From positions 1 to 40,392 of the forward strand of contig JAQGLR010000515.1 of NCBI GenBank assembly GCA_028292765.1: a stretch of 40,392 nucleotides of DNA. Direction: 5' to 3'. Below are positions 34,985-40,392 of the stretch, one piece after another (position 1 is the first letter of the stretch; each line of letters starts with the position of its first letter). The translations under genes were made by a program, and so were the position numbers. The notes under the pieces were generated by a model. The model was not told where the DNA came from. It made no database searches and saw only the letters and a program-made list of their open reading frames with translations. This DNA comes from Massilia sp. (GTDB lineage: Bacteria > Pseudomonadota > Gammaproteobacteria > Burkholderiales > Burkholderiaceae_D).

Positions 34985-36231
34985 CCAGGAAACAGACATC
35001 ACTGATCGCGCTGATGTGCGTGATTGCCGCCGTGCTTGCCGCCCTGATGCTGTGGCGCGAGCCGGCCAGACCTGGTGGGCAGGGGCACGAAGCGGGCCAT
35101 GAAGCGGGCCACGTACGCCATGCGGATTCGCACGGCCATGACGACCGCCACGAGGAAGCGGAAGGGGAATCGGATGAAGGGAAAGCCGAAGCCGTACGGG
35201 AACCCGGCGTCGCGATGACCGAGGCGCAGATCAAGGCCAACGGGATCGCCATCGACACCGCCGGGCCGGCGACGATCCAGGAGCGATTGCATTTGCCCGC
35301 ACAGGTCAAGGTCAATGCCGAGCGGACCGTCGCGCTCGCATCGCCTGCCGACGGTATCGTGCAGTCGGTGCCGGTGTCGGTCGGTACGCCCGTCAGGAAA
35401 GGACAGTCCCTCGTCGTCATCCAGAGCCCATCGGTGGCGCAGTGGCGGGCCGAATACGGCAGTGCCCAGCAGCGACTGAAGCTGGCGAGGACGAGCTGGC
35501 AGCGCGAGAAGTCCCTGTGGGACGAGCGCATCTCTGCACGCCAGGACCTGGATGCCGCGCAAAGCGCGCTGGGGGAGGCCGAGATCAACGCCCAGGCCGC
35601 AGGGCAGCGCTTGAGCGCCCTCGGGATTGCGGCGGTGGAAGGCAAGGGGGCGTCGAGCAGCGTGACTGTCCGCGCACCCCTTGGCGGCGTCGTGGTCGAC
35701 AAGCCCGCGGTCGCCGGCCAGGCAGTCGACGCAAGCAAACCCCTGCTCACAATCGCCGATCTGTCGCAGGTCTGGGTCGAAGCGGCGGTGCCGGCGGACA
35801 GCCTGGCACAGGTTGGCACCGGTATGCCGGCCCAGGTCAGCGTCAATGCAATGCCGAAACAGCTCAGCGGCACGGTGTCGTTCGTCGGACCCATTCTCGG
35901 CGAGGCGACACGCATGGCCACGGCCAGGGTAACGCTGCCCAACCCCGGACTGCGTTTGCGGCCGGGCATGCTGGCAACCGTCGACCTCCTGGGGCAGCAG
36001 GCAAGCATACCGGTGACAGTCGCAAACGACGCCATCCAGACCATCCATGAGCGCAGCGTGGTGTTCGTCCGGACCAGCGCCGGCTTCCGGCCCACGAGCG
36101 TGACGGTGGGCCGCTCGGACGGGAAACGGAGCGAGATCGTCAACGGCCTGGCGCCTGGCGTGAAATACGCGGCCAGCGGCAGTTTCCTGCTCAAGGCGGA
36201 CCTCGGCAAATCCGAAGCTGAACACCACTGA
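34981..36231 (+). CDS. czcB: RND periplasmic adaptor CzcB with His-rich N-terminus
   Basis: Membrane-fusion protein linking CzcA and CzcC, 416 residues. After an N-terminal anchor (residues 8-22) comes a His/Glu/Asp-rich segment (GHEAGHEAGHVRHADSHGHD), typical of zinc-type adaptors and able to bind divalent metals. Barrel-sandwich halves flank a coiled coil (YGSAQQRLKLARTSWQREKS ... AQSALGEAEINAQAAG), followed by beta-barrel and membrane-proximal domains ending KADLGKSEAEHH. Overlaps czcC by ATGA and is 10 bases before czcA. Confidence 0.9.
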   Translation: MTRKQTSLIALMCVIAAVLAALMLWREPARPGGQGHEAGHEAGHVRHADSHGHDDRHEEAEGESDEGKAEAVREPGVAMTEAQIKANGIAIDTAGPATIQERLHLPAQVKVNAERTVALASPADGIVQSVPVSVGTPVRKGQSLVVIQSPSVAQWRAEYGSAQQRLKLARTSWQREKSLWDERISARQDLDAAQSALGEAEINAQAAGQRLSALGIAAVEGKGASSSVTVRAPLGGVVVDKPAVAGQAVDASKPLLTIADLSQVWVEAAVPADSLAQVGTGMPAQVSVNAMPKQLSGTVSFVGPILGEATRMATARVTLPNPGLRLRPGMLATVDLLGQQASIPVTVANDAIQTIHERSVVFVRTSAGFRPTSVTVGRSDGKRSEIVNGLAPGVKYAASGSFLLKADLGKSEAEHH

Positions 36232-36241
36232 TCGGGCAGAC

Positions 36242-39200
36242 ATGTTCCAGAAACTCATCGAACTTGCCATCGCCCGCCGCTGGCTCGTCATCTTTGTCGC
36301 CGCCTGCCTTGGCGCCTCCGGACTCTACAGCTATGGCCGCTTGCCAATCGACGCGGTTCCCGACATTACCAACGTCCAGGTGCAGATCAACACCGGCGCC
36401 GAAGCTTACTCGCCCCTCGAGGTGGAACAGCGCATCACCTTCCCGATCGAGACGGTGATGAACGGTCTGCCCGGGCTCGAGCAGACCCGCTCCCTTTCCA
36501 GGTACGGCCTGTCCCAGGTGACGGTGGTTTTCGAGGACGGCACCGACATCTATTTCGCACGCCAGCTCGTGAGCGAGCGCTTGCAGCAGGCGAAGGCCAG
36601 GCTGCCCGCGAACGTCGAACCGTCCATGGGACCGACCGCGACCGGCCTGGGCGAAATCTTCTACTGGACCGTGGAAACGAAGGAGGGGGCGCGCAAGCCG
36701 GACGGCAGTCTCTACACGCCGGCGGACCTGCGCGAGATCCAGGACTGGATCGTGGCGCCGCAATTGCGCAGCGTTGCCGGCGTCACAGAAGTCAACACCA
36801 TTGGCGGCTACCTGAAGGAATACCAGGTGGCGCCCGACATGGCCAGGCTGTCCGCGCACGGCCTGTCGCTCGCGACCCTGGTCAACGCCATCGACCGCAA
36901 TAACGCCAATGCAGGCGCCGGCTACATCGAGCGCGGCGGCGAACAGTTCGTCGTGCGCACCCCCGGCCAGGTCAAGTCGCTGGAGGAAATTGGCAATATC
37001 GTCCTCGATGTGGTCGAGGGTGCGCCGGTGCGGGTGCGCGATGTCGCCGACGTGCAGCTGGGGCGCGAATTGCGCACCGGCGCCGCCACCGAAAACGGGC
37101 GCGAAGTGGTGCTCGGCGCTGTCTTCATGCTCATTGGCGAGAACAGCCGCGCCGTGGCGGAAGCGGCGCGGCTGAAGCTTGAAGAGGTCAACCGTTCGCT
37201 TCCCGCCGGCGTGCAGGCGCTGCCGGTGTATGACCGCTCGGTCCTGGTGAACAAGGCGATCGACACGGTGCGCACGAACCTTGTGGAAGGGGCCCTGCTG
37301 GTCATTGCGATCCTGTTCCTGTTCCTCGGTAACCTGCGCGCCGCGCTGATTACGGCGCTGGTGATTCCTTTGAGCATGCTGATGGTGTTCACCGGCATGG
37401 TGAACGCCGGGGTCAGCGCGAACCTGATGAGCCTTGGCGCACTCGATTTCGGCATCATCATCGATGGTGCGGTCGTCATCGTCGAGAACTGCATTCGACG
37501 TCTCGGCCTGGCGCAGAAGGCTGCAGGCCGGCTCTTGAGCCGCGAGGAACGGTTTGCCGAGCTTGCCGCAGCAGCGGCCGAGACCCGGCGTCCGCTGCTG
37601 TTCGGCCAGCTGATCATCATGACTGTCTACCTGCCCATCTTTGCGCTGTCGGGCGTGGAGGGCAAGATGTTCCACCCGATGGCCATTACGGTCGTGATGG
37701 CGCTCGTTGCGGCGATGATTCTGTCGGTGACCTTCGTGCCCGCTGCGGTTGCGATCTTCGTGAGCAAGGGAGTAACGGAGCATGAAAACAAGCTCATGCA
37801 CAAAGCGCGTGACCTGTACCAGCCGGTGCTCGATTGGGTGCTGCGTAACCGGCCGGTCGCGTTGGCCTTCGCGGCAGTGAGCGTTCTTTTATCCGGCATG
37901 CTGGCCACCCGGTTGGGAACCGAGTTCGCTCCCAACCTGAACGAAGGCGACCTCGCGGTGCTCACCATGCGCATTCCGGGCACCAGCCTCCAGCAGTCGG
38001 TCGCCATGCAGCAGCATCTGGAGGGCACGCTCCTGAAGCAGTTTCCCGAGATCGAGCGCATGTTTGCCCGCGTCGGCACCTCCGAGGTGGCAACCGACCC
38101 CATGCCGCCAAACGCCGCCGACAGCTACATCATGCTGCGCCCGCAGGATCAATGGCCGGCGCCGCGCAAGTCGCATGCGGAGCTCGTCGAAGCGATCACC
38201 GTGGCCGCCAACCGCGTTCCCGGCAATAACTACGAGTTCTCCCAGCCGATCCAGCTGCGCTTCAACGAACTGATCTCGGGTGTGCGCAGCGACATCGCCG
38301 TCAAGGTGTTCGGCGACGACACCGAAGCCATGACGGCTACAGCCCAGCAGATCGCCCAGGTGATGGGAAAGCTCCCTGGGGCGGCCGAGGTCAAGGTCGA
38401 GCAGACGGAAGGACTGCCGGCGCTCACGCTGACGGTCGACCGCATCAAGGCGGCGCGGTATGGCCTGAATGTCGCCGACGTGCAGGAGGCGTTTGGCACC
38501 CTCGTCGGCGGACGGGACGTCGGCATGGTGTTCGAAGGCGACCGGCGCTTCGCCATCACCGTGCGCCTGCCGGAAGGCCCGCGCAACGATATCGAGAGCC
38601 TCAGGCAACTGCCGATTTCGCTGCCGGCGCAAGATGGCCACTCAGCCAGTATTCCCCTGTCCGAGATTGCCACGCTGAGCTTCGTGCCGGAAGCGAACCA
38701 GATCAGCCGCGAGAACGGCAAGCGGCGGGTCGTGGTCACGGCCAACGTCAGGGGACGCGACCTGGGATCGTTCGTGACCGAGCTCAGGACCGCATTGGCG
38801 GCGGTAAAGCTGCCGGCCGGGACATGGCTTGGCCTCGGCGGACAGTTCGAAAACCTGCAGGCCGCGAGCCAGCGCCTGGGCCTGGTGGTCCCGGCGGCGC
38901 TGGCGATCGTGTTCGCCTTGCTGTACCTGATGTTTAACAGCGTCAAGGACGGGCTCCTGGTCTTTAGCGGCATCCCGTTCGCCATGACCGGCGGCGTACT
39001 CGCCCTCTGGCTGCGCGGTCTGCCGCTATCGATCTCGGCTGCGGTCGGTTTTATCGCGTTGTCGGGCGTCGCGGTACTCAATGGCCTGGTGATGGTCTCG
39101 TTCGTGCGTTCGCTGGTGGAGCAGGGCCATGCGCCGGAACAGGCCATGCGGGAAGGTGCGCAGGCACGGCTCAGGGCGGTCCTGATGACGGCGCTGGTCG

Positions 39201-39385
39201 CTTCCCTGGGATTCCTGCCGATGGCATTGGCGACGAGTACGGGAGCCGAGGTTCAGCGGCCCCTGGCTACCGTCGTCATCGGCGGGATCCTGTCGTCGAC
39301 GGCGCTGACGCTGTTGATTTTGCCAGCGTTGTACACATGGGCTCACCACGACAAAAAGCGCCTGCGATCGGGGGAAGTCCAATGA
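36242..39385 (+). CDS. czcA: Zn/Co/Cd RND efflux pump CzcA
   Basis: Inner-membrane proton/cation antiporter of the HME-RND family, 1047 residues. The TM4 motif DFGIIIDGAVVIVENC carries Asp402, Asp408 and Glu415, the residues shown to be essential in Cupriavidus metallidurans CzcA and at the same numbers here. The CusA methionine triad is absent. The RND plan of TM helices 1 and 2-6, then 7 and 8-12 is intact. This supports export of divalent Zn, Co or Cd. The start at 36242 lies 10 bases after czcB. The stop overlaps an ATG that opens a short chimeric frame. Confidence 0.95.
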   Translation: MFQKLIELAIARRWLVIFVAACLGASGLYSYGRLPIDAVPDITNVQVQINTGAEAYSPLEVEQRITFPIETVMNGLPGLEQTRSLSRYGLSQVTVVFEDGTDIYFARQLVSERLQQAKARLPANVEPSMGPTATGLGEIFYWTVETKEGARKPDGSLYTPADLREIQDWIVAPQLRSVAGVTEVNTIGGYLKEYQVAPDMARLSAHGLSLATLVNAIDRNNANAGAGYIERGGEQFVVRTPGQVKSLEEIGNIVLDVVEGAPVRVRDVADVQLGRELRTGAATENGREVVLGAVFMLIGENSRAVAEAARLKLEEVNRSLPAGVQALPVYDRSVLVNKAIDTVRTNLVEGALLVIAILFLFLGNLRAALITALVIPLSMLMVFTGMVNAGVSANLMSLGALDFGIIIDGAVVIVENCIRRLGLAQKAAGRLLSREERFAELAAAAAETRRPLLFGQLIIMTVYLPIFALSGVEGKMFHPMAITVVMALVAAMILSVTFVPAAVAIFVSKGVTEHENKLMHKARDLYQPVLDWVLRNRPVALAFAAVSVLLSGMLATRLGTEFAPNLNEGDLAVLTMRIPGTSLQQSVAMQQHLEGTLLKQFPEIERMFARVGTSEVATDPMPPNAADSYIMLRPQDQWPAPRKSHAELVEAITVAANRVPGNNYEFSQPIQLRFNELISGVRSDIAVKVFGDDTEAMTATAQQIAQVMGKLPGAAEVKVEQTEGLPALTLTVDRIKAARYGLNVADVQEAFGTLVGGRDVGMVFEGDRRFAITVRLPEGPRNDIESLRQLPISLPAQDGHSASIPLSEIATLSFVPEANQISRENGKRRVVVTANVRGRDLGSFVTELRTALAAVKLPAGTWLGLGGQFENLQAASQRLGLVVPAALAIVFALLYLMFNSVKDGLLVFSGIPFAMTGGVLALWLRGLPLSISAAVGFIALSGVAVLNGLVMVSFVRSLVEQGHAPEQAMREGAQARLRAVLMTALVASLGFLPMALATSTGAEVQRPLATVVIGGILSSTALTLLILPALYTWAHHDKKRLRSGEVQ

Positions 39386-39525
39386 AAACGGCATTGCCGG
39401 CCACTGCGGGGCAGGCCGGCGTCGATCGCCTGCTGGCCATCATGGAGAAGGACCTGCGCCCGAACATGGTTCTTACTGGGGTGCGATCGGTGGGCGAAAT
39501 CGGCCCGCATTTGCTTGCCAGGTAA
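39382..39525 (+). pseudogene. Chimeric 47-codon frame ending in an FMN-dependent hydroxyacid oxidase tail
   Basis: The ATG overlaps the czcA stop (ATGA), the arrangement of a normal downstream operon gene. After MKTALPAT the frame becomes AGQAGVDRLLAIMEKDLRPN and MVLTGVRSVGEIGPHLLAR. This is the extreme C-terminus of LldD/glycolate-oxidase-like enzymes (compare the family pattern GEAGVxRxLxIL...TMxLxGxxSVxxL). So the start of one operon gene has been joined to the end of an unrelated one, at a deletion junction near 39405. A functional product is unlikely. Confidence 0.6.
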
Positions 39526-39602
39526 AAACCGCGCTTGATGTGATCAGAAGCGAACTGAGCCGCTCAGCTCCCCATGATCAGGAGGGTAGGGAGCAAAATT
39601 AG

Positions 39603-39629
39603 TGGTGCCCGGAGCCGGAATCGAATACG
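39603..39629 (-). repeat. tRNA 3'-end attachment-like direct repeat (right copy)
   Basis: Same orientation as the copy at 7678-7704 and identical at 26 of 27 positions. Minus strand reads T-loop TTCGATT, T-stem 3' half, acceptor 3' half and CCA; no 5' part of a tRNA adjoins. To its right are two GGCGGTA units in quick succession on the minus strand and then an excisionase-like remnant. Likely a second integration scar and the right border of the metal island. Confidence 0.6.
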
Positions 39630-39754
39630 GCTGAGCTTTCCATAGGGAGAACGGGGCGCCTTTTGGAGATATTGAACAAAAAGTACCGCCAAATCTACCG
39701 CCAGGCGAGCTCGTGTCATCGGTTCGGTTCCGGGCACGCGAACGTGGTGCACCG

Positions 39755-39869
39755 TTACCCCTGTCCGTTGCGGCCCGAAATGATGCGTTCAACGCTCGCC
39801 GACGTGATCCGGCTGGTCCGGGAACCCAGCTTCACCAGCTCCAGGTCTCCTCTGGCTACCATTCGGTAA
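39755..39869 (-). pseudogene. AlpA/excisionase-like remnant (right copy), cut by an IS end
   Basis: Minus strand reads YRMVARGDLELVKLGSRTSR, then ITSASVERIISGRNGQG and a stop. It is homologous to the left remnant at 7735-7848 and keeps the true C-terminus. Its 5' part is replaced at 39869/39870 by the terminal repeat of an IS3-family element, so the gene was split by insertion. Confidence 0.55.
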
Positions 39870-40134
39870 TGAACCGCCCCGGGTTCCGTGGAGGCCGGTT
39901 GATGTGAGTCAGGCCGGTACGGCTTGACTGCTCAGTTACGTGTAATAGGTTGCCTCAGCTTCGTTCGGTGGTACATAGCCGAGCGGTTCGAGCAAGCGAT
40001 GATGGTTGAATCAGGATTCCCACTCCATCGTGGCCAGCTCGACGGCTTCACGTGTCTTCTATGGAGCACGGCGATGGATCAGCTCCGCCTTGTAGGGCCC
40101 GTTGATGGTCTCGGTCAGGGCATTGACGCTCCTA
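39870..40134 (-). mobile_element. Remnant of an IS3-family insertion sequence with broken transposase
   Basis: An IS3-type terminal repeat, TGAACCGCCCCGGG, begins at 39870. The minus strand encodes the C-terminus of an IS3 OrfB integrase: NALTETINGPYKAELIHRRA, EAVELATMEWE, FNHHRLLEPLGYVPPNEAEA, stop at 39936-39938. Two in-frame stops occur where relatives have Trp: TAG after RRAP and TGA after MEWES. The rest of the element is missing on the right, where it meets an IS110 gene end. Confidence 0.78.
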
Positions 40135-40136
40135 TG

Positions 40137-40392
40137 TCAAGGATTTCCCGCTGCTGCCCCTAAGTCTGCCAAAATGTACGGGTATAGCTCCCTGATGACA
40201 TACCGTTTCAGGCAGCGATGGATTTCCTTGTTCGACATGCCCTCCATCGTTCTTTTCTCTACATACGCAAGCGTGCGCGGCTCGCTCCGCATCCTAACCA
40301 TGGCGATGGTCCACAACGCATTGTTCGCTTGGCGGTTGCCACCTCGATTCAATCGGTGGCGTATTGTCTTACCAGAGGAAGCCGGGGAGCGG
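40137..40392 (-). CDS. IS110-family transposase, C-terminal part (runs off window)
   Basis: Minus strand reads SSGKTIRHRLNRGGNRQANN, then ALWTIAMVRMRSEPRT, AYVEKRTMEGMSNKEIHRCL and KRYVIRELYP. These are the conserved C-terminal region of IS110/IS1111 (transposase_20) transposases. It is open to the window edge and ends with a proper stop at 40137-40139, a few bases from the truncated IS3 remnant. Whether the upstream part is complete cannot be seen. Confidence 0.82.
   Translation of the reverse strand, partial: RSPASSGKTIRHRLNRGGNRQANNALWTIAMVRMRSEPRTLAYVEKRTMEGMSNKEIHRCLKRYVIRELYPYILADLGAAAGNP

Larger units (their letters stand above)
7678..39629. mobile_element. Putative ~32 kb metal-resistance genomic island
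   Basis: The interval is bounded by two same-orientation copies of a tRNA 3'-end sequence, each with an AlpA/excisionase-like gene remnant just inside on its right. Everything between the copies is metal resistance or small exported metal-related proteins, unlike the aromatic catabolism to the left. In both copies the element-like DNA lies on the right of the tRNA end, which suggests tandem insertions: this island, then a second element continuing beyond the window. No integrase, relaxase or other mobility gene survives inside, so it is probably no longer self-mobile. Confidence 0.5.

Noticed and set aside
36191-37801. 536-codon minus-strand open frame opposite czcA
   Set aside because: Antisense shadow; His/Arg-rich composition without any domain, while czcA on the other strand is unambiguous.

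Overview
The window is GC-rich DNA with tightly packed genes, many four-base ATGA overlaps and the beta-ketoadipate gene set typical of Betaproteobacteria. I infer a Burkholderiales member, probably Oxalobacteraceae (Massilia-like), from gene content only; no rRNA or other phylogenetic marker is present.

Region 1 (1-7621) is chromosomal aromatic-acid catabolism. pcaH-pcaG-pcaB-pcaC (protocatechuate 3,4-dioxygenase to carboxymuconolactone decarboxylase) run leftwards and are divergent from an IclR-type PcaR/PcaU regulator. The shared intergenic DNA carries a palindrome plus a third half-site 20 bp away. pobA (4-hydroxybenzoate 3-hydroxylase), which feeds protocatechuate into this pathway, is intact, but its expected AraC-type activator PobR beside it is a decayed pseudogene. 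An SDR oxidoreductase and a Bug/TctC solute-binding protein follow.

Region 2 (7678-39629) is a ~32 kb metal-resistance island. It is flanked by two direct copies (26/27 identical) of a tRNA 3'-end sequence, each followed by a remnant of the same small AlpA/excisionase-like gene. Inside are: (a) a Cu/Ag efflux operon cusCBA with a CusB-CusF fusion, headed by a small Cys/His-rich exported protein; (b) two paralogous PepSY membrane proteins, the second fused to an NqrF-like NADH/FAD/2Fe-2S module, a candidate transmembrane metal reductase; (c) a truncated GlxA-like regulator; (d) a leftward czcI-czcC-(184 aa)-czcB-czcA-like system; (e) a leftward periplasmic copper operon (two small exported proteins, TolC-like lipoprotein, multicopper oxidase, DUF411 protein, CusF, CopC, CopD, NTF2-like protein); (f) a CueR-type promoter in front of only the first ~65 codons of a copper P-type ATPase; (g) a CadR/PbrR-type MerR regulator divergent from a CTD-less CDF transporter with a Cys in its transport site; (h) a czcCBA operon whose CzcA keeps the three acidic residues known to be essential.

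Region 3 (39630-40392) is a mobile-element scrapyard. The second excisionase remnant is interrupted by an IS3-family end carrying two in-frame nonsense codons, and that is cut by the 3' end of an IS110-family transposase running off the window.

How it works together: the island covers Cu(I)/Ag(I) export across the envelope (Cus), periplasmic Cu handling and oxidation (MCO, CopC/D, CusF, DUF411) and Zn/Co/Cd/Pb export (Czc-type RNDs, CDF). Each metal operon begins with, or contains near its head, a small exported Cys/His-rich protein with a Pro/Arg-rich tail (CzcI-like). Several regulators and one transporter have decayed while their operators or target genes persist. The most unusual module is the PepSY/PepSY-NqrF pair.
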